Source: Acinetobacter beijerinckii CIP 110307
GTDB lineage: Bacteria > Pseudomonadota > Gammaproteobacteria > Pseudomonadales > Moraxellaceae
Assembly (NCBI RefSeq): GCF_000369005.1
Contig: NZ_KB849765.1
Span: 1,487,335 to 1,551,334, forward strand
Length of the DNA: 64,000 nucleotides
Direction of reading: 5' to 3'
The translations under genes were made by a program, and so were the position numbers. Position 1 is the stretch's first letter. Every line of letters starts with the position of its first letter. The notes below the pieces were generated by a model that saw nothing but the letters and a program-made list of their open reading frames with translations, ran no database searches and was not told the DNA's origin. Positions 30,512 through 39,633 of the stretch are shown in pieces.

Positions 30512-31837
30512 TCATTGCTTGAGTACCAACTTCTTACTGCTATATCGGCTATAAAAATAAATGCATAACCCCACGACATATAAAACAGCAGAAAGCAAAA
30601 GCAGCGAAATACCTGCAGCATAAATGAGCCAAGCCGAATAAATGACAGCAATGGTTGCAATGCTGATGTGCTTAGTGCGCTTATTCTTCAATGATTCTTT
30701 GAAATAAAATGCTGATACTAAAAAATAAGGTACTAAAATCATCACCGATGAAATTAATAGTAATTGTGTATAGTTTTTATCAAAAAAGCAGACTGCGATT
30801 AAAGAAATTTGCACCACAATTGATGTAAGCCATAACGAAGAAATAGGCACATTATTTTGATTAATCTTTAAAAATATTTTGGGGAACGCATTATGTTTAG
30901 CAGCAAGAAAGGGGATTTCCGTCGCATACAGCGTCCAACTCAAATAAGAAGAACTGACAGAAATGATCAACCCTACAGTGATGATAATCATGCCAGGTAA
31001 GCCAATCAGTTGCTCTAAGATCGCTGCCATAGATGGATTATGCATACCTGCAATTTCAGCACGACTTGCCACACCATAAGAGAGCACAGTGACTAAAACG
31101 TAGAAGCTAAGCGCGAGTAACACACCTAAGACTGTTGCTTTGCCGATATCATTTCTTTTCTTGGCTCTTGATGACAGTACGACAGCGCCTTCAATACCTG
31201 TAAATACCCAAAGGGTAATTAACATCAGGTTTCTGACTTGTTCCCAAGTTGTCGTTTGTAAAGAAAAATCAAGAAAATTGCTCTTGAACAGATCAAGTTT
31301 AAAAGCAATCAAAGTAAAAATGATGAAGATAACAATGGGAACAATTTTTGCGATCGTAGCAATTAAATTGACCAGCGCAGCTTCTTTTATGCCTCGACTT
31401 ACTAACCAATGAATCAACCAAACAAAAATAGATGAACCGATCAATGCATAGAGAGTATTGCCTTCGCCAAAATAGATTTGATTTGGACTATCGGTAAACA
31501 TGCCTACACTAGAAAATGCAATTACCACGTAGCCAACAATACCAATGGTTGTGCAGAGCCAGTATCCCCATGCAGAACAAAACCCAATTAAATCGCCAAA
31601 GCCTTCACGTGCATAATTATAAATTCCACCGTCTAAATCTGGACGCTGACGTGTTAAATACAGAAGCGCAAAAGCAAGAAATAAAATGCCTACGCCTGTT
31701 ATAAGCCAAGCTATTAACAAGGCTTGTCCATTCGCGACAAAAGCCATATTTTGTGGAAGGCTAAACACGCCAGAGCCAACCATTGAACTAAAAACAAGTG
31801 CAGTTAAGGAAAGTAAGCCGATTTTTGCTGTAGACAT
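30512..31837 (-). CDS. APC-superfamily amino-acid permease/antiporter
   Basis: This polytopic transporter of 441 residues has about 12 membrane helices. The N-terminal SSMVGSGVFSLPQNMA is the APC substrate-binding unwound helix, and DGGIYNYAREGFGDLIGF and VFTGIEGAVVLSSRA are typical of the basic amino acid antiporter (ArcD/ArgP-like) branch. It lies nine bases downstream of a homocysteine S-methyltransferase gene in one transcript. That context recalls the E. coli mmuP-mmuM pair, so S-methylmethionine or methionine-related uptake is an alternative to arginine/ornithine exchange. Confidence 0.8.
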   Translation of the reverse strand: MSTAKIGLLSLTALVFSSMVGSGVFSLPQNMAFVANGQALLIAWLITGVGILFLAFALLYLTRQRPDLDGGIYNYAREGFGDLIGFCSAWGYWLCTTIGIVGYVVIAFSSVGMFTDSPNQIYFGEGNTLYALIGSSIFVWLIHWLVSRGIKEAALVNLIATIAKIVPIVIFIIFTLIAFKLDLFKSNFLDFSLQTTTWEQVRNLMLITLWVFTGIEGAVVLSSRAKKRNDIGKATVLGVLLALSFYVLVTVLSYGVASRAEIAGMHNPSMAAILEQLIGLPGMIIITVGLIISVSSSYLSWTLYATEIPFLAAKHNAFPKIFLKINQNNVPISSLWLTSIVVQISLIAVCFFDKNYTQLLLISSVMILVPYFLVSAFYFKESLKNKRTKHISIATIAVIYSAWLIYAAGISLLLLSAVLYVVGLCIYFYSRYSSKKLVLKQ

Positions 31838-31846
31838 AAGATGAGA

Positions 31847-32725
31847 TTACTTTTTAAAGAAGTTGGAAAGAGCTGAAATATGTTCTGGACCTATGCCACA
31901 ACAACCGCCGATCAGTGTTGCACCCGCTTGTTCCCATTGCTTGGCAAAGTTGAGATATAAATCTGGATTTAAATCGGCTCTAATTTCATCTAAGCCATCA
32001 TTAGCCGTTGCTTCGCTGTTCTGAGGTGGAAAAGCGTTGGCATATGCACCCACTTGAATGCTTTCTGGCAGTGCTGTTTTGATTGCTTTAATCGCTTGCA
32101 GAATAACCTCAGGTTGGCAGCAGTTGAAAAGAACAGCATCGGCTTTGATACGGCTAAGTAACTCAATCACTTGCTCAATCGTTTCACCTGAACGTAGCAA
32201 AGGCTGTTGATTTTGGATTTCATCTTGTAAGGTAAAAGATACCCAAAATTCACGATTATCTTTTGGTAATAAAGCATGCACTGCTTCAACTTCTGCAATA
32301 CAAGACTGTGTTTCAGCAAGCCAGAAATCAACATGAGGTGAAAGAGTTTCTATAATGGGATGAGCTAGTTTTTCTGCTTTATCTTTTTGAAAAAGATCAG
32401 CTCGATAAGAACCAAAAAGTGGTGGGAGACACCCCGCAATTAACACATTTTTATCACTTTCAATCACCGCTTGTTTGGCTTGATCTACAGCAATTTGAAC
32501 CAGCTGTTTTACCTCATTTTCGAAACGTTCTTCGCCAATATGAAACGGTACAACAGCATAATTATTGGTGGTGATTACATCAGCGCCAGCATGGATAAAG
32601 TCTAAATGTACCTCTTTTACAATTTCTGGCGCTTCGGTTAGGGCTAAAGCCGACCATTCAGGTTGACGAAAAGGAGCACCACGACGAGCAAGTTCTCGTC
32701 CAAAGCCGCCATCTAATATTTTCAT
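31847..32725 (-). CDS. mmuM: Homocysteine S-methyltransferase family protein
   Basis: The enzyme is predicted to transfer a methyl group from S-methylmethionine or a similar donor to homocysteine, giving methionine. The zinc-binding cysteines are seen in FNCCQPE and at the C-terminus in IGGCCGIGPEHI. The N-terminal LDGGFGRELARRG and DVITTNNYAVVP are standard. It is 292 residues long and is the first gene of a pair with the permease downstream. The family is firm; the exact methyl donor is not. Confidence 0.82.
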   Translation of the reverse strand: MKILDGGFGRELARRGAPFRQPEWSALALTEAPEIVKEVHLDFIHAGADVITTNNYAVVPFHIGEERFENEVKQLVQIAVDQAKQAVIESDKNVLIAGCLPPLFGSYRADLFQKDKAEKLAHPIIETLSPHVDFWLAETQSCIAEVEAVHALLPKDNREFWVSFTLQDEIQNQQPLLRSGETIEQVIELLSRIKADAVLFNCCQPEVILQAIKAIKTALPESIQVGAYANAFPPQNSEATANDGLDEIRADLNPDLYLNFAKQWEQAGATLIGGCCGIGPEHISALSNFFKK

Positions 32726-33225
32726 AATTTAACATCGAAATAATATACAAGTGTATTAATTATACTTGAATATTCAATTATTAAGTGAGTAAAAACAGAA
32801 TCCTATTGCTTGGTTTTTCATATAATTAAAATCATTTTTTCTTATGAATATTTTGTATTTTTAGTAGTAGAAAATGAATATGTTTCGATCTTTAAAAATA
32901 AATGCAATCTATTCATAGTTTTATATTTCTATGCGCGCTGTTTCAATGAAAAGAGGATCTGTTTGATGTGATTGAATTATTTAAATATAATTTTTACAGA
33001 TTATTTTTATGCGTTAAATACTTAAAGACATAAGTTCGGAGAGGAGAAGAATCAAGGCAAAGCAAATATTTTAATGCATAGAAATGTCGATTTTGAATGA
33101 GATTTCATCGGGGCAAATTTATAAATTTTTTACTGGATAGATAAAATAATTTACATAGTCTTTACGTTACAATTATTACTGTATTCACTACGCTAAATAG
33201 ATCGAAATAACTTAGGTCTACAGCC
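32726..33225. other. AT-rich divergent intergenic region
   Basis: About 500 bases without a convincing ORF. It separates divergent mmuM and the synthetase gene and presumably holds their promoters; no clear palindrome or repeat was found. Confidence 0.5.
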
Positions 33226-34638
33226 ATGAGTGCTGCGCTAACTGAGATAAACTCTGCTATCAGAATGAATAAAAATATTCATCCATTCATTACTCAAACA
33301 CCGCAAGAAAAAACGGATCAAAATCATTTATTTATCAAAGAAGTAGAACGATATTTAGAGTGTTATCCCGATACTAAACATATTGATATTTTTCTTTATG
33401 ATCTTAATGGGCATCTGCGAGGTAAAAGAATTGATATCAGTTGTCTCAGAAATTTAGCTAAAGGCTGTTATTTGCCGCTGTCTATTTATGCGATGAGTTT
33501 GGATGGTCGGGTGATTGAGGAAACGGGGATAGGTAAGTTTGTAGGTGAACCAGATTATTTATGTTTGCCCGTGTTGGGGTCATTATGTCCAAATCCGATT
33601 GAACCACAGATCAATGCGCAACTACTCTTGACTATGAAAGAGGAGCACTTGCAAGAATGTCGATATGAACCACGCAATATTTTAAAGAAACTGCTGCATC
33701 AGCTACATGCCTTAGATTATTTCCCATGTGTTGCAGCCGAGCTTGAATTTTACTTACAACCCTTATCTCAAGAATCCCAAAAATCTGCATTATCCAAACA
33801 ATGTTTCGACTTAAATCCAGATGAAGCTATTCAAGCTTTATTGGATGAAATTGAAACCATTTCAAAACGACAAGGTATACAAATCACAGGCATTGTATCT
33901 GAGTCATCGTCAGAACAGTATGAGATCAACATACAGCATAGTGATAATATTTTGAGCTTGTGCGATCAAATCATGATGTTAAAGCGTAATATTAAACAAA
34001 TTGCAAACAAGCATGGGTTTAGAGCAAATTTTTTAGCGAAACCTGACCTGCACAAGGCTGGGAATGGTATGCACTTTCATATGAGTCTACTTGACTCAAA
34101 TAAGCAAAATATTTTTAGTTGTTCTGCGGGTGATTTTACTAAACCCTTATTAAGTGTTATCAGTGGTTTGATATATTTTATGCCAGATTCGATGGCAATT
34201 TTGGCACCCAATCTCAATTCATATCGCCGTTTTAAATTAGGGCATCATGTACCCTTAGAAGCTAATTGGGGCTGGAACAATCGAAATGTTGCTGTCCGTA
34301 TTCCGTGTGCTGATCCAGAAAATCAGAGAATTGAATATCGTGTTGCGGGAGCAGACTGTAATCCTTATTTGGCATTAGCGATGATTCTAATGGGGAGTTT
34401 ACATGGCTTAACTCATATATCAGCCATACCAAAATCTGTGAATCAACCCAAGCTTCAAACTGAGCATAACTTTCTTCCCACAGAACAAATAGATGCCCTA
34501 AAGCGCTTTAAAAACAATCATTGGATGAAACAGTATTTAAATTCTGATTTTGTAGAGTTATGGTGCACGGTAAAACAGGCTGAGTATCAGCATATTTTTA
34601 GTCAAATTACGGATGTTGAAAAAAGTTGGGATATTTGA
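33226..34638 (+). CDS. Glutamine-synthetase-family enzyme, gamma-glutamylpolyamine synthetase-like
   Basis: The 470-residue protein has the GS fold: an N-terminal beta-grasp (FLYDLNGHLRGKRID) and the catalytic domain with AAELEFYLQPL, KAGNGMHFHMSL, PNLNSYRRF and RIEYRVAGADCNPYLALA. It lacks the adenylylation-loop context of a true GlnA, and the sequence is closest in style to PuuA-type gamma-glutamylputrescine synthetases that start putrescine degradation. It has no puu neighbours here, so the amine substrate is unproven. ATG 33226 gives an N-terminus with a short extra tail before the conserved fold; an ATG 14 codons later (33268) is a possible alternative. Confidence 0.82.
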   Translation: MSAALTEINSAIRMNKNIHPFITQTPQEKTDQNHLFIKEVERYLECYPDTKHIDIFLYDLNGHLRGKRIDISCLRNLAKGCYLPLSIYAMSLDGRVIEETGIGKFVGEPDYLCLPVLGSLCPNPIEPQINAQLLLTMKEEHLQECRYEPRNILKKLLHQLHALDYFPCVAAELEFYLQPLSQESQKSALSKQCFDLNPDEAIQALLDEIETISKRQGIQITGIVSESSSEQYEINIQHSDNILSLCDQIMMLKRNIKQIANKHGFRANFLAKPDLHKAGNGMHFHMSLLDSNKQNIFSCSAGDFTKPLLSVISGLIYFMPDSMAILAPNLNSYRRFKLGHHVPLEANWGWNNRNVAVRIPCADPENQRIEYRVAGADCNPYLALAMILMGSLHGLTHISAIPKSVNQPKLQTEHNFLPTEQIDALKRFKNNHWMKQYLNSDFVELWCTVKQAEYQHIFSQITDVEKSWDI

Positions 34639-35003
34639 ACCATAACTATTGGTAATACTGCGATATAGCAGATGATTAAAGGCTTCAATTTGAACAGAAT
34701 TATATAAATTGAAGTCCTGTTTCACTATGAATTAAAAATAATTTGTACTGATATATTAGATGAATAGTATTAGTCTCACTCAGTGTTATAGCTTGAAACG
34801 TACATTAGCTTTCTAAGTGTGAGTTTTAAAGATAGATATTACTTATGCCAATCAGCCCATCTCATGCCGAGAGGGACAATATTTTATTCAACATCAACGT
34901 GATATAAATGAATATTTTAGGTGTTTTTTGTTTGAGGTATGAACTCCGTTAAGGACATAAAAAGTCTTTATAGGACAAATAAGCCCATCAACTTAAAAAC
35001 ATA
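34639..35003. other. Intergenic region without a visible gene
   Basis: All frames are interrupted by stops and no recognisable remnant is seen. Only the promoter region further right (35.0 kb) shows structure. Confidence 0.5.
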
Positions 35004-35056
35004 TTGACAGCATATATGCTAGACGATAATTTAATTACTAGTTCCAATTTGGAACT
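35004..35056 (+). promoter_or_regulatory. Promoter with palindromic operator candidate
   Basis: A consensus -35 TTGACA (35004-35009) lies 17 bases before TAATTT (35027-35032). Between them is the perfect 12-base palindrome AGCATATATGCT (35009-35020). Directly after the predicted start point is the perfect palindrome AGTTCCAATTTGGAACT (35040-35056). The layout fits a repressor-controlled promoter for the ferritin-like gene downstream. No regulator gene is adjacent. Confidence 0.65.
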
Positions 35057-35172
35057 TATTAGTAACTGTAAGCCAATTCATATAATTTCTTATTAGCTGG
35101 CTTGGGTAAGGATAAGAATTTTTAGAATCTGTTATTGATTGCCTGCTATTTCTATAGGTGAGGAAAGCCGTG

Positions 35173-35982
35173 ATGCTAAATGATGTAAATACAATTACTG
35201 TGCGTCAAACACAATTCAAGCCTGAGAAAATTAAAGCTCATTATACTGAATCCACTTTGATGTCACATTTTCTCACTGCATTGTCCATGAGTTTTCCTCA
35301 GGGTGAACGTTTTTTTGTAGAAACCGTCCGAAATGTGCGTAATCAAATCCATGATGAACAACTACAAAAAGATATCTCAGGTTTTATTGGGCAAGAGGCG
35401 CATCATGCGCGAGCACATGAGCAGTTTAATCAACTGGTACAAAGCAATGATTATCATCTAAAAAATTTTGAAAAGGCTTATGAGCAGGAAATGATCCGCT
35501 TAAGAACATTGAGTCAGCGTCGCCAATTGGCAGCAACGGTTGCACTCGAACATTTTACGGCGATGATGGCAGGCTATATGCTTGAGTATCCCAATATCAT
35601 GTTTAAAGGTTTATCTGAAAACATGAAGAATCTTTGGCTTTGGCATGCTGTTGAGGAAATCGAACATAAGCATGTAGCATTTGATGTCTATCAGCAGGTT
35701 TTTGCTAATTTAGCTCAACGTCGTAGAAGTATGCGTACAATTACAGTGGGATTTATTAGTAGTACCATAGTGATGACCAGCCATCTGGTCTGGCAAGATC
35801 GAAAGAATACCTTATATTCCCCTAAGCAAGTTTTAAAAAATACGCAGACCCTTTTAGGGCTCACACAAATGATGTGGCGTTTGTTGCCTGACTATTTAGC
35901 ATTTTATAAAGCAAGTTTTCATCCATCTGAGATTGATCAACAGGATCTATTAATTAAAGCTAAAGCATTATTAGTTAGGTAA
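35173..35982 (+). CDS. Ferritin-like metal-dependent hydrolase (PF10118-type, second copy)
   Basis: This 269-residue relative of the gene at 697-1563 has the same metal-site blocks: GQEAHHARAHEQF, ALEHFTAMMAG, and LWHAVEEIEHKHVAFDVY. ATG 35173 follows AGGAAAG at good spacing; GTG codons at 35158 and 35170 are in frame but less likely. Unlike the first copy it has no neighbouring TetR gene but does have a palindromic operator candidate at 35040-35056. Substrate unknown. Confidence 0.85.
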   Translation: MLNDVNTITVRQTQFKPEKIKAHYTESTLMSHFLTALSMSFPQGERFFVETVRNVRNQIHDEQLQKDISGFIGQEAHHARAHEQFNQLVQSNDYHLKNFEKAYEQEMIRLRTLSQRRQLAATVALEHFTAMMAGYMLEYPNIMFKGLSENMKNLWLWHAVEEIEHKHVAFDVYQQVFANLAQRRRSMRTITVGFISSTIVMTSHLVWQDRKNTLYSPKQVLKNTQTLLGLTQMMWRLLPDYLAFYKASFHPSEIDQQDLLIKAKALLVR

Positions 35983-36218
35983 TTTACTGATTGATATTTA
36001 AAAACTTAATCATGTTGAATGAGTCAATCAGTAGGTTGGAGCTAAGAGAGATTTGGTGATTAAAGAGGGAATATTTGCTCTCATTATTTTTAAAATATTT
36101 AGCATTTGAGAAGAGGTAAACTATTTATAAATCGTTGAAATAACTTTGTGCTGTTTAGCGCTTATTGACTATAGTCCCCAAAATCTTTATTAAATTGATT
36201 TTTGAACATTTAAAAAGG

Positions 36219-36257
36219 ATTACATAAAACCACAAAATGGTGCGTTCAGCTGGAATC
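36219..36257. repeat. Displaced tRNA-Arg 3'-end copy (attachment-site-like)
   Basis: These 39 bases match 42325-42363 at 35 positions, including the uninterrupted 16-mer ACCACAAAATGGTGCG. In the right copy the block covers the last ~20 bases of tRNA-Arg plus its downstream flank. Here only the fragment is present, in the same orientation, at the far end of the vgrG cassette. That is the geometry left by an element integrated into a tRNA 3' end. Confidence 0.8.
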
Positions 36258-36570
36258 ATTTTTATATATTTTTTTGAATTATTTACGATGAAAAAATGAA
36301 ACTACGATTTATATAATTAGCCAATCACTAATGCTTTAGTGATAGATCAAATAGCTTTATTTCATAAATAATTCAACAATGTTTTGTTGACTACTGTTTG
36401 TTACACAATATTCATGTTTCAGATAATAAATGATGTCGTACAAACTTAAACCATGACTAGTTTTTTTCTTTGAAAGTGAAGTTTAGTTATAAATCTATTA
36501 CATTAAGAATATAGACAATGTAGTCTACTGTTTATAAAATGCGCGAAATTTAAGCCAATATTCAAAAAAG

Positions 36571-39500
36571 ATGTTCAATAATATATTTCAAGCTTTAGAG
36601 AGTTTAGGTCTTACCGCACAAAAACGTGCCATTCATATCCAGTTTTCCAATCAAAAATTAAATACACAAATCTTTTTGCAACGTATCGATGGCCAACATC
36701 ACCTCAATGAAGGCTTTAAAGCAGAACTGATCTGCCTATCCACCAATGCCACCATTCCCTTAAAACAATTCATTGGTAGTCAGGTTGCGATAGATACAGT
36801 GACCGATCAAGGTCAGTTGACTCGTGTCACAGGCATCATCATCCAAGCCCTACAAGGACAATCGGACGGCAGCTTAACACTATATAAACTGACCCTCGAA
36901 GACCCCACCACACTATGGAAACAACGCCGTAACAGCCGCGTATTTATGAATAAAAGTGTGCCTGATGTAGTGGAAATCATCTTCAAAGAGTGGCAACAAA
37001 AAAGCCCACTGTTTGCTTCAAGCCTAACTTTAGATTTAAGTGGCCTCAGCCAAGACTACGATGTCCGCCCATTCATCATGCAAGCCAATGAAAGTGACTA
37101 TGACTTCCTAACCCGATTAATGCGCAGTGAAGGTATCAATTGGCTAATCGATGAAGCCGAGCGAATTGTTGCACTCAGCAGCGCTGCTATCCAAGCACAA
37201 AAACTTCGACTCATCGATGACAATAGCCAATACCAAGCACTCGAACGAAGACAGATTCGCTACCACCGCAGCAGTGCTACAGAACAATACGACAGCATGA
37301 CCAGTTTGGTCGGGCAGCGTTCACTACAACCCAGTAGTGTACATGTACAACGCTGGCAAGCCGATGCCTTAGAACAAGAAGAAGGCGCAGGCAGCGTCCA
37401 AAGTACCCATCTACACAGTGAGCAACATAACAATGCCAGTCTAGGACTAGAACAAGCATGGCACTTCTCACCCGCATGGATGCAAGACTTGAATGGTGAA
37501 GATGGATCAACTCAATCAGGCAATGCTCAAATTGAAAAAATCAATCAGAACCTCAGCCAATACTACGACTTACAATCCAAACAATTTATAGCCCAGACCA
37601 CCGTTCGAGATACCCATGTCGGTTACTGGTTTGAATTGATAGAACACCCTGAAATAGATCAACACGATGGAGCAGACAAAGAGTTCCTCATTACAGGCAA
37701 GCAATTTTATAACCAAAACAACTTACCGAAAGACTTGAACCAACAGATTAATCAACTATTAGCGCAAAGCAATTGGCAGCCAACCCAACCAAATAACACC
37801 GAAGAACGCCAAGCCAACCAGTTGACACTACAACGTCGCAATATCAAAACCGTACCCGAATATTACCCATTACAACACCGTCCAGCAGCTTCACCACAAC
37901 GTGCCAAAGTGGTTGGGCCAAGTGGTGAGGAAATTCATGTCGATGAATGGGGTAGGATAAAAGTAAGATTCCTATTCACAAGAAATGAAGACCATAGCCA
38001 CGATGGCGGTGCAGGCGCGAATAATAACGACACCGATTCAGCGTGGGTGGATGTACTGACTCCATGGGCAGGAGAAGGCTATGGTGCACGCTTTTTACCG
38101 CGTATCGATGAAATCGTAGTGATCGATTTCTTTGATGGAAATATTGATCGTCCATTTGTCACAGGACGGATTCATGAAGCACACCGCAGCCCGACCAAGT
38201 TCGATAACTCAGGTAAGCTACCTGATACCAAGAAACTGGCAGGGATCAAGTCCAAAGAATATCAAGGCGAAGGTTTTAACCAACTACGCTTTGATGACAC
38301 CACTGGTCAAATCAGTGCACAACTACAAAGTAGCCATGCAGCCAGTCAGCTGAACTTGGGTAAACTGAGTCATCCCAAAGACAAGGCTGAAAGCGAAGAC
38401 CGTGGAGAAGGCTTTGAACTGCGGACAGACCAATGGGGAGCAGTACGTGCAGGACAAGGTTTATTGCTCAGCACCCACTCCCAAGAACAAGCACAGGGTG
38501 ATCACCTTGATGCCCAATCCGCCAAGCAACAACTGCAAGGCAACCAAAACAATGCCAAAGCCCTGAGTGAAGTGGCGAAGAATCAGCAGACCGATGAGAT
38601 TGAGTCGATTGAGCAGTTAAAAGAATTTGCAGAACAGATTGAAGCAAAAATAGCTCAATTCAAAAAATCATTATTATTACTAAATTCACCTGCGGGCATA
38701 GGTTTAAGTACCAATGAAGACATTCATTTATCGGCAGATGGGCAAATTAATCAGATTGCAGGGGAAAGTATCAATCTAAGTACGCAAAAGAATCTAGTTA
38801 CGCATGCGCAAAATCGAATCAGCCTGTTTGCTGCGCAGAATGGGATCAAGCAGGTGGCTGCCAAAGGTAAGTTTGAAGCCCATGCGCAGTCGGATGGCAT
38901 GGATTTGCTTGCTAAGCAAGGCATTCAGATTATTTCGACCGAAGACAGCATTGAGATTAGTAGTCCAAAAGAGATTGTGATTACTGCGGGTGGTTCACAG
39001 ATCAAGCTCAATGGTTCAGGTATTTTTTCAAGCACAGGTGGCAAGTTTGAGGTGAAAGCGGGGCAGCATTTGTTTATGGGTGGGGCAAGTATTTCACCTA
39101 ATTTGCCAGCGTTACCTGTTCTAAATCTATTACCTAAAGAACTTGAGTTAAAGTATGTCTACGATGATTTAAAGCCTGTAATCCAAGCACCTTATAAATT
39201 AATATTTTCAGATGGTACTTCTCAGGAAGGAATTCTTGATGCAAATGGCTATGCTAAGGTATCTATTCCTGGAGATAAAACACAATCCAAAGTTTATTAT
39301 GGATTTAGTCTCGTAGAAGCAAAGCCTGATAAAGAGAAAGTAGCTAATCCTTTTAAAGATAGGAAAGTTATGAGTGTCGCAGAAGCAGAACAACTCATTG
39401 AACAATATAACCAACAGGAATTAGCTACTTTATTAGATGAATATTTTCCTGATGAAATTGAAGAGATGATCAAAGGAAATAATATCGAATATGATGATCA

Positions 39501-39633
39501 TATTAGTGATTATGAAGAACATTTAATTGCATCAGAAAATAATGCAGAGGATGTACTGGAGGATGATGCAGAAGAAATTCTATTGAGCAGCGAGGATTCA
39601 ACTTCTGGGTTAGGGCTAGGAGATAAACAATGA
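36571..39633 (+). CDS. vgrG: Type VI secretion tip protein VgrG with C-terminal extension
   Basis: VgrG trimers cap the type VI tube and carry effectors. Parts in 1020 residues: gp27-like base (about 20-390, with DYDFLTRLMRSEGINWL), the gp5-type OB domain (about 430-560, with VDEWGRIKVRF, DVLTPWAGEGYGARFLPR and DGNIDRPFVTGRI), a needle region of DUF2345 type (about 690-850, with IVITAGGSQIKLNGSGI), then a 170-residue tail. The tail begins with a transthyretin/Ig-like piece (APYKLIFSDGTSQEG) and ends very acidic, a likely effector adaptor. The stop overlaps the effector start (ATGA). No other T6SS structural gene is in the window. Confidence 0.95.
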   Translation: MFNNIFQALESLGLTAQKRAIHIQFSNQKLNTQIFLQRIDGQHHLNEGFKAELICLSTNATIPLKQFIGSQVAIDTVTDQGQLTRVTGIIIQALQGQSDGSLTLYKLTLEDPTTLWKQRRNSRVFMNKSVPDVVEIIFKEWQQKSPLFASSLTLDLSGLSQDYDVRPFIMQANESDYDFLTRLMRSEGINWLIDEAERIVALSSAAIQAQKLRLIDDNSQYQALERRQIRYHRSSATEQYDSMTSLVGQRSLQPSSVHVQRWQADALEQEEGAGSVQSTHLHSEQHNNASLGLEQAWHFSPAWMQDLNGEDGSTQSGNAQIEKINQNLSQYYDLQSKQFIAQTTVRDTHVGYWFELIEHPEIDQHDGADKEFLITGKQFYNQNNLPKDLNQQINQLLAQSNWQPTQPNNTEERQANQLTLQRRNIKTVPEYYPLQHRPAASPQRAKVVGPSGEEIHVDEWGRIKVRFLFTRNEDHSHDGGAGANNNDTDSAWVDVLTPWAGEGYGARFLPRIDEIVVIDFFDGNIDRPFVTGRIHEAHRSPTKFDNSGKLPDTKKLAGIKSKEYQGEGFNQLRFDDTTGQISAQLQSSHAASQLNLGKLSHPKDKAESEDRGEGFELRTDQWGAVRAGQGLLLSTHSQEQAQGDHLDAQSAKQQLQGNQNNAKALSEVAKNQQTDEIESIEQLKEFAEQIEAKIAQFKKSLLLLNSPAGIGLSTNEDIHLSADGQINQIAGESINLSTQKNLVTHAQNRISLFAAQNGIKQVAAKGKFEAHAQSDGMDLLAKQGIQIISTEDSIEISSPKEIVITAGGSQIKLNGSGIFSSTGGKFEVKAGQHLFMGGASISPNLPALPVLNLLPKELELKYVYDDLKPVIQAPYKLIFSDGTSQEGILDANGYAKVSIPGDKTQSKVYYGFSLVEAKPDKEKVANPFKDRKVMSVAEAEQLIEQYNQQELATLLDEYFPDEIEEMIKGNNIEYDDHISDYEEHLIASENNAEDVLEDDAEEILLSSEDSTSGLGLGDKQ

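Noticed and set aside
33226..34638. glnA (assimilatory glutamine synthetase)
   Set aside because: The protein has the GS fold, but its N-terminal half and conserved blocks resemble gamma-glutamylpolyamine synthetases rather than GlnA.
34860..35000. Short ORF after ATG near 34847 (MPISPSHAERDN...)
   Set aside because: It ends after about 20 codons, with no ribosome site and no similarity that I can recognise.
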